The notes: a model not told the origin generated them from the letters alone. DNA of 64,000 bases from Halopenitus malekzadehii (GCF_900108505.1 NZ_FNWU01000001.1:946725-1010724), one strand, 5' to 3'; counted from the stretch's first letter, positions 33,981 through 42,990 are shown. Numbers and translations are program-made.

Positions 33981-34826
33981 ATGAGCGTCGACGCCACACC
34001 CTCCGACGGGACCGCCGCCGAGGAGTCCGCAGGCCAGTCGCCGATGAATACGGTGTTGAACGCCGTCAGTGGATACTGGATGCCGGTCTGGGCGATCCTC
34101 GTCTTCGGGTTCCTGTACGCGCCGATCGCCGTCCTGATCCTCTTCTCCTTCGAGCAGGGAACCTTCTCCGGGTTCCCCTGGGACGGGTTCACGATGCAGT
34201 GGTACGTCCAGATGGTCAACGACGACCGACTCATCCAATCCACGCTCAACAGCCTCTACGTGGGCGCGTTCGTCACCACTGGCGCGACGATCCTCGGCAC
34301 GCTCGGGGCGATCGCCTTGGTTCGCGGCAGCTTCCGCCGGAAGGGACTGTTCCGCGCGCTCGTCATCGCACCGATGACGATTCCCGGACTCATTCTCGGG
34401 ATCGCGTTGCTGCTCTGGTTCAACATGATCGGGTTCAACACGTCGCTGCGCACCGTGATGCTCGGACAGCTCGTCTTCGTGACCCCGTTCGTGCTCATCA
34501 CCGTGAGTGCGCGCCTGCGCGGGTTCGACCCCGAGCTCGAGGAGGCCGCCCGCGATCTGGGTGCCAGCAAGTGGCAGACCTACCGCCGGGTGACCCTGCC
34601 GATCCTGATGCCCGGGATCATCAGCGGCGCGCTGTTCGCGTTCACGCTCTCGTTCGACGACTTCCTGATCGCCTTCTTCACCAGCGGCGTGGAGAACACG
34701 CTCCCGATCTACATCTGGTCGAAGGTCCAACACGGGACTGACCCGGTCATCAACGCGATCAGCGCGATGGTGCTGCTGTTCAGCATCTCGCTCATCGTCG
34801 TCAGTGAACTGCTTCGACAGCGGTAG
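33981..34826 (+). CDS. ABC importer permease (PotC type), importer 2
   Basis: A 281-residue permease. ATG 33981 (MSVDATPSDG) lies 2 bases after the previous stop. An acidic cytosolic N-terminus of about 28 residues is followed by six membrane segments and the EAA loop ELEEAARDLGASKWQTYRRV. The C-terminal segment SFDDFLIAFFTSGVENTLP is typical of PotC. No promoter lies between the two permease genes. Confidence 0.92.
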   Translation: MSVDATPSDGTAAEESAGQSPMNTVLNAVSGYWMPVWAILVFGFLYAPIAVLILFSFEQGTFSGFPWDGFTMQWYVQMVNDDRLIQSTLNSLYVGAFVTTGATILGTLGAIALVRGSFRRKGLFRALVIAPMTIPGLILGIALLLWFNMIGFNTSLRTVMLGQLVFVTPFVLITVSARLRGFDPELEEAARDLGASKWQTYRRVTLPILMPGIISGALFAFTLSFDDFLIAFFTSGVENTLPIYIWSKVQHGTDPVINAISAMVLLFSISLIVVSELLRQR

Positions 34827-34969
34827 GGTCGCTCCCGTTTCGAACGCCGTTCGCTTCCGCGACGTGGTCGACGTTTTTCCCACACGGCGCCTGACGGTCT
34901 GCTCACACGTACACGCCGGTTGGCGCGGTCGAACCGATCGCTTGAATGGATCGCCCGAACCGATCGCTT

Positions 34970-37306
34970 TCAGCCGTGACGTGGGAGCTCCGAGAGGACG
35001 TCGTCCAGCGCCGCAAGGAGTCGGTCCGCGTGTTTCCGTTCGAACACCAGCGGCGGTCGGATCTTCAGGACGTTTCCGTCCGCGCCGGTTGACCCAATGA
35101 GTACCCGGCGCTCACGGAGTCCGTTGACCACCGCAGTCGTCTCGTCGGGTGCCGGCTCCCACGTCTCGCGATCGCGAACGAGCTCGACGCCGATCATCAG
35201 TCCGCTCTGCCGAACCTCGCCGACGAGTTCGTGGTCGGCGCCGAGTTCCCGCAGTCCGTCTCCCAGGCAGGCGCCGACGTCGACGACGTGGTCCAACAGG
35301 TCCCGGTCATCGATCTCGTCAAACACCGCCAACGCGGCCACACAGGAGACGGGGTTCCCGCCGAAGGTGCTGAAAAAGCCGGTTCGGTCGTACAGGGCCG
35401 ACGCGACGTCCGACCGCGTCACGACGGCAGCGACCGGGTGTCCGTTGCCCATCGGCTTGCCGAGCGTGACGACGTCGGGAACGACGTCCGCGTTCCGGAA
35501 GCCCCAGAGGGCCTCTCCCGGTCGGCCGAACCCGGACTGTACCTCGTCCGCGATGACGAGTCCTCCCGCCTCGCGAACGCGATCGGCCATCGACGTCAAT
35601 CGTTTCTCGTCGGGCGGATGGATCCCATCGCTCGTGAACAGCGGATCGAACATCCACGCCGCGGTTTCCGTCCCCCGTTTCTCGAGGGTTGCCAGCGACT
35701 CGGTCATCTTCTGGACCGGATCCGTCCCTGCTCGGTCCCCGTGATGAGCATCGTCGATCGGGGGAGCGACGGTCTCGACGTGGTCCGGATCCATCCCCTC
35801 GGGCCAGATCGTCGGGGACTGTGCGGTCGTCGCCTCCGTGATCCCGTGATACGCGTTCCTCGAGACGATCGCGCCGCCGTTGCCGGTGGCAGCCCTGGCC
35901 AGTCGCCACGCGGTGTCGGTCGCTTCGCTGCCGGAGTTGACGAACAGGACGCGATCCAGCTCCTCGGGCATCGTCGCCAGGATCCGGTCGGCCAGCTCCA
36001 CCGGCGCTTCGTGAAGGTACCGCGTGTTGGTGGCCAACGTACGGGCCTGTCCCGCGATGGCGTCCGCGACCGCTGGGTTCGCGTGCCCCACGACGGGGAC
36101 GTTGTTGTACGCATCGAGATACTGGCGACCGTCCGGGTCGAACAGCCACACTCCATCGCCGTCGACGAAATGAACGGGGTCGTCATACGAGAGCGGCGAC
36201 GATCCGAGCACGTCCCGTCGTCGAGACAGTAATTCAGACGTGTCCGTCCGAGAATACGGGACGGCTCCGGATTTCGCGGCGGCTTGGAGGCGGCGACCGA
36301 CGGCGTCCAGCCCCCGTTCATCGAGCGATCGCAGGAGGTCCCACCCGTCATCGACGCCGTCCACGCTGTGGGCGTCCGTCTTTTCGGGATGCTCCGCGAG
36401 CCGCCACGCGACGGTGACGCCCCAGGTGAGGTGTCGTGCCGCGACGAGATCCGCCAGCAATTCCGCCTCCTCGTCCTCGAGGGGTGTGACGCTGACGTAC
36501 CCTCGGATCACGTCCTGGGCCGCCTCGATCGGGTCCTCGCGACGGTACATCACGCTCGCCACCGCCATCACCAGGTCACTCACGAGCGCGGTGTGGGTGA
36601 GATCGCCGAAATCGACGATGCCGCCGACGCGATCGGCACCGTTCAGGAGGACGTTATCCAGCGTGAGGTCGTTGTGGATCACCTGCGCACGGAACGAATC
36701 GAACTCGGGCTCGACCCGGTCCTCGTACCGATCGAGGATCCGTTCCGCGAGCTCGCGTCGCTCGGCGTTGGTCACGCTGTCGAGCAGCGACCGAAGTTCG
36801 GGGACGTGCCGCAGATCCCACAGGATATCGTAGTCGGCGTCGGGATGGAAGAAGCCGCGCAATGCTTTCCCGAGCCGTGCCACGACCGCCCCGTATTTGA
36901 AGAGCGCCTCCGCGTCGAGGTCCTGGCCCGGAACGGGGCGTCCCGGAACGTGGGTGAACAGCCGCACGTGATACGTCTCGTCATCCTCGATGGTCGTCCA
37001 TAGCGATCCATCGGTCGTCGGCACCGGCTCCATCACCGGGAGGTCGGGATCGGTCCGTTGGATATGACGCAGCGCCTCCGTCTGCAGATCGAGCGATGCC
37101 TCGTCATCAGCCGGGCTGGAGACCTTCAGGACGTACGCCTCGCCGTCGTCGACGTCGATCCGAAAGTTCTGGTCCCGTTCCCCGCCGAGTTCGGTGGCCG
37201 TCCCCTGGGTGCCGAACTCCCGCTCGGCGATCCGCGCCGCCCGCCGTTCATCTATGGTCGGGGGTTGTACGACAAATGGCTCTATCAAGGTGGCTGCATC
37301 CGTCAT
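34970..37306 (-). CDS. Fusion of APH-type kinase and class III aminotransferase/phospho-lyase
   Basis: A 778-residue two-domain protein. Residues about 20-340 are an aminoglycoside-phosphotransferase/choline-kinase-like fold with the catalytic loop H211-N-D213-LTLDN218 and metal Asp232 (IVDFGDLTHT). Residues about 360-778 are a class III PLP enzyme with D587 (IADEVQSGFGR) and PLP lysine K617 (VVTLGKPMGNGHP). The GKPMGNGHP form is the one seen in ethanolamine-phosphate and 5-phosphohydroxy-L-lysine phospho-lyases. A plausible reaction is ATP-dependent phosphorylation of a hydroxy-amine followed by loss of phosphate and ammonia to an aldehyde or semialdehyde. It lies between an importer and a PuuA-like ligase, consistent with import and breakdown of hydroxylysine, ethanolamine or a similar amine. 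Bacterial relatives often add a peptidase domain, absent here. Confidence 0.85.
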   Translation of the reverse strand: MTDAATLIEPFVVQPPTIDERRAARIAEREFGTQGTATELGGERDQNFRIDVDDGEAYVLKVSSPADDEASLDLQTEALRHIQRTDPDLPVMEPVPTTDGSLWTTIEDDETYHVRLFTHVPGRPVPGQDLDAEALFKYGAVVARLGKALRGFFHPDADYDILWDLRHVPELRSLLDSVTNAERRELAERILDRYEDRVEPEFDSFRAQVIHNDLTLDNVLLNGADRVGGIVDFGDLTHTALVSDLVMAVASVMYRREDPIEAAQDVIRGYVSVTPLEDEEAELLADLVAARHLTWGVTVAWRLAEHPEKTDAHSVDGVDDGWDLLRSLDERGLDAVGRRLQAAAKSGAVPYSRTDTSELLSRRRDVLGSSPLSYDDPVHFVDGDGVWLFDPDGRQYLDAYNNVPVVGHANPAVADAIAGQARTLATNTRYLHEAPVELADRILATMPEELDRVLFVNSGSEATDTAWRLARAATGNGGAIVSRNAYHGITEATTAQSPTIWPEGMDPDHVETVAPPIDDAHHGDRAGTDPVQKMTESLATLEKRGTETAAWMFDPLFTSDGIHPPDEKRLTSMADRVREAGGLVIADEVQSGFGRPGEALWGFRNADVVPDVVTLGKPMGNGHPVAAVVTRSDVASALYDRTGFFSTFGGNPVSCVAALAVFDEIDDRDLLDHVVDVGACLGDGLRELGADHELVGEVRQSGLMIGVELVRDRETWEPAPDETTAVVNGLRERRVLIGSTGADGNVLKIRPPLVFERKHADRLLAALDDVLSELPRHG

Positions 37307-37374
37307 AGGTCTTCTCTACGCGCTCCAACGAAAGGAACCATACTGAGTGTTTCCCCGTCCCACCAGAGGGACCC

Positions 37375-38694
37375 CTAGACCGTCTTCACGTACTGGTCGC
37401 GTTCCCAGTCGGTGACGTGGTTCCGGAACGCCTCCAGCTCGCGCCGCTTGGAGGCCGCGTATACGCGCACGACGTCCTCGCCGAGGAGATCGACCATCGC
37501 GTCGTCGGTTTCCAGCGCCCGCAACGCGACCTCCGGCGAGCGCGGGAGCACCGGCCGATCGTCGGTCGGGTCGCCGGTCGTCGGGGTGGGCGGCTCCAGC
37601 TCGCGCCGGAGCCCGTCGAGACCGGCGGCGATCGTCCCGGCGATGACGAGGTAGGGATTGGCGTCGGCACTGGCGATCCGCGTCTCCGTCCGGACGACCC
37701 CCGGCGGCACGCGGACCGCGGTCATCCGGTTGTCGTACCCCCACGAGGCGGTGTAGGGCGCGAACGAGTTCGGCTCGAACCGTTTGAAGCCGTTGATGCT
37801 TGGCGTCCCCAGCGCGGCCAGCGCGTCGGCGTGGTCCATCAGGCCGCCGACGAAGTGCCGGCCTCGCTCGGAGAGGGTTCCGTCCGCGTCACCCGCGTCG
37901 GCCGTCTCGAAGACGTTCTTCTCGTCGTCGAACGCGCTCACGTGGAGGTGGTAGCCGCTACCCGACCGGTCGTCGAACGGCTTCGCCATAAACGTCGGCC
38001 ACTGGTCAAAGCTGCGGCCGGCCTGCTTGACGAGCCGCTTGAAGTCGAACGTCGTGTCCGCCTGTTCGAGCGGGCGGCCGTAATCGAACAGCACTTCCAG
38101 TTGTCCGGGCCCGTGCTCGTGGTGGAGTGCGGTGAGATCGATGCCGTAGTCGCCGGCCCAGTCGACGATCCGGTCGTAGAATCCCGCGACCTCCTCGGTC
38201 GCCCAGGAGACGCACTCGTGGTTGTCGTCGGTGGCCGGGGTGAACTCGCCGTCGGGGGTCTCCTCCAGGAGGTAGAACTCCAGCTCGCTGCCGGCGTAGA
38301 AGTCGAATCCGAAGTCGTTGGCCGACAGCACCGATTCGAGCACCGCCCGCGGCGAACACGCCAACCGCTCGTCCTCGTGGAAGAACCGACACAGGACTCG
38401 CACGGCGTTCTCGCGCCAGGGGAGCCGCATCGTCGTCTCCGGAATCGGATGCACGGTTCCGTCGGCGTGACCGATCTCCGCGCCAAGCCCGGATCCCTCG
38501 GGGACGTGGTTGCGCGGCGTCTGGGCCAACAGCACGAGGTTCATCGCGAACCCGTCCGCCCACTTCTCGAGGAACGCGTCCGCGGTGAGCTGTTTCGACC
38601 GGGAGATCCCGTTGACGTCGGCGAACTCGATGAACACGTGGTCGATCGCGGGATCCTCGATCGTCTCGACCATCCGGTCTGCCGCCTGGCTCAT
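37375..38694 (-). CDS. Glutamine synthetase-family ligase, probable gamma-glutamyl-amine (PuuA-like) ligase
   Basis: A 439-residue GS-fold ATP-dependent ligase. It has the short beta-grasp N-terminus (HVFIEFADVNGISRSK) and the catalytic core with ELEFYLLEE, HHEHGPGQLEVLFDYG, SGSGYHLHVS and RFEPNSFAPYTASWGYDNR followed by RIASADANPYLVIAG. The length and the missing adenylylation-loop region match the GlnA-like/PuuA group that gamma-glutamylates amines, and not the housekeeping enzyme. The neighbours (class I amidotransferase, class III aminotransferase, polyamine importers) make gamma-glutamylputrescine or a similar amine the best guess. The start at 38694 is divergent from the amidotransferase at 38854. 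Confidence 0.85.
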   Translation of the reverse strand: MSQAADRMVETIEDPAIDHVFIEFADVNGISRSKQLTADAFLEKWADGFAMNLVLLAQTPRNHVPEGSGLGAEIGHADGTVHPIPETTMRLPWRENAVRVLCRFFHEDERLACSPRAVLESVLSANDFGFDFYAGSELEFYLLEETPDGEFTPATDDNHECVSWATEEVAGFYDRIVDWAGDYGIDLTALHHEHGPGQLEVLFDYGRPLEQADTTFDFKRLVKQAGRSFDQWPTFMAKPFDDRSGSGYHLHVSAFDDEKNVFETADAGDADGTLSERGRHFVGGLMDHADALAALGTPSINGFKRFEPNSFAPYTASWGYDNRMTAVRVPPGVVRTETRIASADANPYLVIAGTIAAGLDGLRRELEPPTPTTGDPTDDRPVLPRSPEVALRALETDDAMVDLLGEDVVRVYAASKRRELEAFRNHVTDWERDQYVKTV

Positions 38695-38819
38695 TCGAGC
38701 ATCGCCTCCCTGCGGGCCGATCCCCAGCGGGCTGATCCCCAGCTGGTCGATCGCTGTGTGGTATCTAGTCTCATTGGTTATGTGCCACCGTCTGGATGTG
38801 GGTTACAGTCAAGGTACAA

Positions 38820-38827
38820 TAATTTAT
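38820..38827 (+). promoter_or_regulatory. TATA element of the amidotransferase gene
   Basis: TAATTTAT lies 27-34 bases before ATG 38854, so the message starts at or within a few bases of the start codon. Confidence 0.5.
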
Positions 38828-38853
38828 CCTTCTTGGGATACGAGGGACGATCG

Positions 38854-39486
38854 ATGATCCTCGTCCTCGACGACGAAGTACAGCCTGAGTACCGATACCT
38901 CGGCACGGAGATCGCCGCGTTCACGCCCGATAGCGAGTATCACGTCTACGCGGAGGACCCGGAGACGCCTCCGCTCTCGCGGTTCGACGGCGTGATCGTG
39001 AGCGGCTCCACCGCGAGCGTCTACGAGGACGGCTATGACTGGTTCGACGACCAGCGCTCGCTCGTTGAGACGTGTCGGGAAGAATCGATCCCGCTTTTAG
39101 GCGTCTGTTTCGGCCACCAACTGATCAACGACGCCTTCGGCGGCGAGGTGATCGAGGATCGCCGCCGGGCGACGTTCGTCGAGATGACCACGCTCGACGC
39201 GGACGACCCGATCCTGGCGGGCGTGAACCCGGTCGTTCCGGTGCTTCACTCGGACCTCGTCGTCGAACCCGGCGAGGGAATGGAGCCGATCGCCGAGACC
39301 GACTACAACAACCACTTCTGCACCCGCCACGTCGACGCGCCGATCTGGACCGTGCAGTTCCATCCCGAGTTCACCGAGCGCGTCCGCGACCGGCCGAGCG
39401 ACTGGTCCGACGGCGATCACTCCTTCGGCGAGTGTAACGCGACGGCGGTGTTGGAGAACTTCGCCGCGTACTGTCGGGACCGATAG
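38854..39486 (+). CDS. Class I glutamine amidotransferase, candidate gamma-glutamyl hydrolase (PuuD-like)
   Basis: A 210-residue free-standing class I GATase. The triad is C85 (LLGVCFGHQL), H170 and E172 (VQFHPEFTE). Stand-alone GATases of this shape are annotated either as GMP-synthase-like amidotransferases or, in amine catabolism, as hydrolases that free GABA or the amine product from gamma-glutamyl conjugates. Standing head-to-head with a PuuA-like ligase and next to an aminotransferase favours the second role. ATG 38854 is set by the TATA element; an upstream open frame is antisense read-through of the ligase. Confidence 0.8.
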   Translation: MILVLDDEVQPEYRYLGTEIAAFTPDSEYHVYAEDPETPPLSRFDGVIVSGSTASVYEDGYDWFDDQRSLVETCREESIPLLGVCFGHQLINDAFGGEVIEDRRRATFVEMTTLDADDPILAGVNPVVPVLHSDLVVEPGEGMEPIAETDYNNHFCTRHVDAPIWTVQFHPEFTERVRDRPSDWSDGDHSFGECNATAVLENFAAYCRDR

Positions 39487-39528
39487 CGCGCGAAAAAGCC
39501 GATAGCACGGGAACGGCCGACGGCTACC

Positions 39529-40854
39529 TCACTCGAAGACGGCGGCGAACGATTCGTCGAGCGCGTCGAGGGCCTCCTCGACGTCGTCCTCATCGATGCA
39601 TAGCGGCGGCGAGAGGGTGATCTGGTAGTCGGGCCGGCCGAGCCCCACGAGGACGCCGCGATCCTTGGCCTCGCCAAGGACCTCGCTGACGGGGTTGTCG
39701 ACGTCGTCGTCGACCCAGGAGTTCGCGAACGGCTCGCCCGTCTCGGGGTTCTCCACCACGATACCCCACAGGAGCCCCTTCCCGTGAACGTGGGAAATCT
39801 CGTCGTACGAGTCCGCGAGATCGTGAAGGCCCTCCTCCAACAGCGCACCCATCTCCCGGCCGTTCTCGATGAGGTGGTCCTCGTACTCGTCGATCGCCGC
39901 GAGTCCGGCGGCACAGCCCAGCGGGTGGCCCGCGAAGGTCTGTCCGACATCGGTGCCGTCCTCGCGGATGTCGTCGGCGATCTCCTTGCGCATCAGGACG
40001 CCCGCAAGGGGAACGTACGCGCTCGTCACGCCCTTCGCGAAGGAGATCATGTCCGGATCGACGCCCTCGTCCTGCATCGCGAACATCTCGCCACAGCGGC
40101 CGAATCCCGCGATCACCTCATCGGCGATGAGCAGGACCCCGTACTCGTCACAGATCTCCCGCAGGCGCTCGAAGTAACCCTCGGGTGCGGGATAGGCACC
40201 GCTCGAACCCGCCACCGGCTCCATCAGGATCGCGGCCACGGAGTCGGGGCCCTCGTTGCGGATCACGTATTCGACGTGGTTGGCGGCCTGTTCGGCGAGC
40301 TCCTCGCCCTCGGCGTCGAAGACCGACGGGAGGGGCGGCAGGAACTTGCCCGATCCGGTCACCGCGGCGTGGGAGTTGACGTTGTTCCGCGTGCTGGGGT
40401 CGGCGGTGAGCGCCGCGGTTCCGTAAGTGCTGCCGTGATAGGACTGCCACCGGGTCAGGACCTTCGAGGCGTCGCGGTACTCGCGGGCGTACTGGACGGC
40501 CAGCTCGTTCGCCTCGCTACCCGACACCGAGAAGACGACGTCGGTGAGCGGCTCCGGCGAGACCTCGGCGAGTCGGCGGGCCAGCTTCGTCCGCGTGTCG
40601 TTCTCCTTGCCCGAGGAGACGTACGGAATCCGGTCGAGTTGCGTCTTGACCGCGTCGATGATCGCCTGGTTGTCGTGGCCGGCGTTGACGCAGTAGAGCG
40701 ACGCGATGAAATCGAGATACGACTCACCCTGGTCGTCGATCACCCGCGCACCCTCGCCGTGGGTTATCGGCGCGCTGTCGCCGTCCGGATCGTACCAGTG
40801 GGGGATCCAATCTGGATCGTCAGCCAACTGTTGTGCACTTTGATCGGAGCTCAT
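39529..40854 (-). CDS. Class III PLP-dependent aminotransferase (omega-amine type)
   Basis: A 441-residue fold-type I aminotransferase. The PLP lysine is K274 (MISFAKGVTSAYVPLAG), the ring-binding aspartate is D245 (LLIADEVIAGFGR), and the phosphate loop is VSGSEANE. Family members transfer amino groups from omega-amines such as GABA, putrescine, beta-alanine or taurine to pyruvate or ketoglutarate. Its place beside PuuA/PuuD-like genes suggests a GABA or diamine aminotransferase. It is transcribed convergently with the amidotransferase (42-base gap) and has its own strong TATA element. Confidence 0.88.
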   Translation of the reverse strand: MSSDQSAQQLADDPDWIPHWYDPDGDSAPITHGEGARVIDDQGESYLDFIASLYCVNAGHDNQAIIDAVKTQLDRIPYVSSGKENDTRTKLARRLAEVSPEPLTDVVFSVSGSEANELAVQYAREYRDASKVLTRWQSYHGSTYGTAALTADPSTRNNVNSHAAVTGSGKFLPPLPSVFDAEGEELAEQAANHVEYVIRNEGPDSVAAILMEPVAGSSGAYPAPEGYFERLREICDEYGVLLIADEVIAGFGRCGEMFAMQDEGVDPDMISFAKGVTSAYVPLAGVLMRKEIADDIREDGTDVGQTFAGHPLGCAAGLAAIDEYEDHLIENGREMGALLEEGLHDLADSYDEISHVHGKGLLWGIVVENPETGEPFANSWVDDDVDNPVSEVLGEAKDRGVLVGLGRPDYQITLSPPLCIDEDDVEEALDALDESFAAVFE

Positions 40855-40879
40855 CCGAGTAAATCCTTCACGGTCATAC

Positions 40880-40888
40880 TATATATTA
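40880..40888 (-). promoter_or_regulatory. TATA element of the class III aminotransferase gene
   Basis: Minus-strand AATATATAG lies 26-34 bases before the ATG at 40854. Confidence 0.55.
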
Positions 40889-41063
40889 GTTGTGCGTCAC
40901 CGGCGGAACGGCGATGTACCGGCGGAAGACGGCCGTGAGGCCGTCGTTCGGTCCCGTCACCGATCGGTGCCGCAGGGCTGTGGCGGCCCGTCCCGCGGAG
41001 TTGGATAGGATCTAACGAGACGTTCATCGGTGAAAGGGAAGACAAGGTTTCCGGAATAATTGG

Positions 41064-41091
41064 TTTTATTATCCTAGACTCGAGAGAGTCT
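41064..41091 (+). promoter_or_regulatory. TATA element and overlapping palindrome ahead of the cyclodeaminase-family gene
   Basis: TTTTATTA (41064-41071) is 24-31 bases before ATG 41095. Between them sits the perfect palindrome-like AGACTC-GAGA-GAGTCT (41076-41091), covering the expected transcription start. A repressor bound there would block initiation. Candidate regulators are the Lrp protein at 42991 or the IclR protein at 16700. Confidence 0.5.
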
Positions 41092-41094
41092 GGT

Positions 41095-42084
41095 ATGTCT
41101 GTCCTGTTGCTGTCCAGCGAGGACGTCGAAACGCACGCCCGTATGACCGACGTCATCCCGGCCGTCGAGGAGGCCTTCGCGGCCTACGAGCGCGGCAGCG
41201 TTCAGATGCCCGCAAAATCATACATCGAACTGGAGCGGTACAACGGCGACTTCCGGTCGATGCCGGCGTATATGGATGCCGGCGACTGGGACGCCGCCGG
41301 GATCAAGTGGGTCAACGTCCACCCAGACAACCCCGAGAAACACGATCTGCCCACGGTGATGGGGACGATGATCTACTCGGACCCCGAGACCGCGCTGCCG
41401 CTGTCGATCATGGACGGTACGGCGCTGACGATGCAGCGCACCGGTGCCGCGGCGGCGGTTGCGACCGACCATCTGGCGATCGAGGACGCCTCGACGCTCG
41501 GGATCGTCGGCGCCGGCATCCAGTCGTACACCCAGGTCGAGGCGATCGCCGAGGTGCGACCGATTACCGAGATCGTCGTGAGCGATCTCGATGAGGATCG
41601 GATCGCTCGGTTCATCGACCACTTCGAGGACGACTTCGACGTTCGCGCGGGCTCGATCGCCGAGGCCGCCTCCTGTGACGTCCTCTCCACGGTCACGCCC
41701 GTGCGCGAACCGATCGTGAGCCTCGATGACGTGGGTGAACACACCCACATCAACGCGATGGGCGCCGATGCGGCGGGCAAACAGGAGCTCGAGACCGCGG
41801 TGTTGGAGGCTGCCAAGTTGACGATCGACGACCACGCGCAGACCACCCACTCCGGGGAGATCAACGTCCCCTACGGACGGGGAGAGATCGAGGATCCCCA
41901 CATCTACGCCGAGATCGGTGAGATCGTCGCCGGGGCCAAGCCCGGCCGAACCGACGACGACGGGATCACCGTGTTCGACTCCACCGGCCTGGCGATCCAG
42001 GACGTCGCCGCCGCGCGCGTCACCTACGAAGCGGCCAACGACGCGGACGCTGGGACGACCTTCGACCTGATCGATACGTCCTGA
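41095..42084 (+). CDS. Ornithine cyclodeaminase / archaeal alanine dehydrogenase family protein
   Basis: A 329-residue mu-crystallin-type enzyme. The substrate lysine lies in GIKWVNVHPDNPEKH and the NAD-binding loop is GIVGAGIQSYTQVEAI (about residues 140-155). The family includes ornithine cyclodeaminase, archaeal alanine dehydrogenase, delta1-pyrroline-2-carboxylate reductase and ketimine reductases. In this context it could regenerate pyruvate-derived amino groups for the omega-aminotransferase, or reduce a cyclic imine such as pyrroline-2-carboxylate from proline-type substrates. The sequence alone does not decide. Confidence 0.88.
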   Translation: MSVLLLSSEDVETHARMTDVIPAVEEAFAAYERGSVQMPAKSYIELERYNGDFRSMPAYMDAGDWDAAGIKWVNVHPDNPEKHDLPTVMGTMIYSDPETALPLSIMDGTALTMQRTGAAAAVATDHLAIEDASTLGIVGAGIQSYTQVEAIAEVRPITEIVVSDLDEDRIARFIDHFEDDFDVRAGSIAEAASCDVLSTVTPVREPIVSLDDVGEHTHINAMGADAAGKQELETAVLEAAKLTIDDHAQTTHSGEINVPYGRGEIEDPHIYAEIGEIVAGAKPGRTDDDGITVFDSTGLAIQDVAAARVTYEAANDADAGTTFDLIDTS

Positions 42085-42094
42085 TACAGTCGGA

Positions 42095-42116
42095 CGAAAC
42101 TCCGCGAGGAGTTTCG
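42095..42116 (+). terminator. Stem-loop after the cyclodeaminase-family gene
   Basis: A perfect 9-base stem (CGAAACTCC / GGAGTTTCG) with a GCGA loop starts 11 bases after the stop codon. It is not followed by a T-run, so it may stabilise the 3' end and need not terminate transcription. Confidence 0.45.
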
Positions 42117-42307
42117 CCCGCCAGTAGTCACCGAGTTGGAGTGTGCTCGAGCCGCTCTCGCCCGGGCTATCGTCTGATTCCTCGCAATTCTCCGTCCTCG
42201 TCGACGGACGGGTTGGGTATCGTCGTCGGTCACGTACGTTTGTCCGACAGTATGTCGTGATCAAGGCGGTCACCGACGCGAGACGGCCCACCGGCCGAAA
42301 GAGTGAG

Positions 42308-42736
42308 ATGACCACCACCCGTGCGGCCGATATGACACGCACGGCGACCGTGTTCCGGCACGGCAGCTTCTGGTACACGACGATCCCGCCGGCGAGAACG
42401 GGGCCGAGTGGACCGGGCGGCTCGCCTACCGCGAGCACCATCCGGATCGACCCCGAGTGGGTCCGCACCATCAACCGGATCCTCCGGATGGAGATCTCCG
42501 ACCGGATCGAGTGGGTAGAACCCGATCTGCAACTCGTCAGCGCCGGCCAGGATCCGGGGGCGGTCGATCCGCTCGCCGGGATCGACGCGAACGTCGACGC
42601 CGATACCGTCGCGGATGCCGCGACCACCACGCGGAGTACTGGTCGACGCTCGAATGAGCTGAATTCCCATCCAAGAGTGAGTAATAAATCAGGATATTGT
42701 TCCGAGTATCGTGGTATTTTGAACTTTTATTCATAA
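42308..42736 (+). CDS. Hypothetical protein or gene remnant
   Basis: A frame of 142 residues from ATG 42308. The middle is acidic and protein-like (IDPEWVRTINRILRMEI, then SDRIEWVEPDLQLVSAG), while the last 30 residues run into AT-rich DNA with unlike composition. No family is recognised and no TATA element lies at a suitable distance. It may be the tail of a decayed gene whose upstream part is lost. The remaining gap (42117-42307 and 42737-42990) shows no gene. Confidence 0.3.
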   Translation: MTTTRAADMTRTATVFRHGSFWYTTIPPARTGPSGPGGSPTASTIRIDPEWVRTINRILRMEISDRIEWVEPDLQLVSAGQDPGAVDPLAGIDANVDADTVADAATTTRSTGRRSNELNSHPRVSNKSGYCSEYRGILNFYS

Positions 42737-42990
42737 TTCCTGGCAGGGGAAACAAACTTACAACGCTAAGCGTGTAATAACGTTCCAGAGTGATCAAACA
42801 GTCACATGGTGTCACGACGGACACCCGGCAGAAGGGCGATCGATGCTCGAACGCGCGTGCGAAACCCGTTCCGATGGGAAAGAATTAATACGTAAGTCGA
42901 ACTATGCTTCCATAACTGAACGTGGTTCAAACACACACGGAACGGCGGTCGGTTCGTCGGCGTCGAGCCACGTTCGAGCCCGCGACACCT

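Noticed and set aside
37417-38853. Long plus-strand extension upstream of the amidotransferase
   Set aside because: It is antisense to the PuuA-like ligase, and the TATA element sets the start at 38854.
42922-42990. N-terminal extension of the Lrp regulator from GTG 42922
   Set aside because: The extension is basic and unlike the family. It is kept as a possibility because of the upstream TATA-like sequence.
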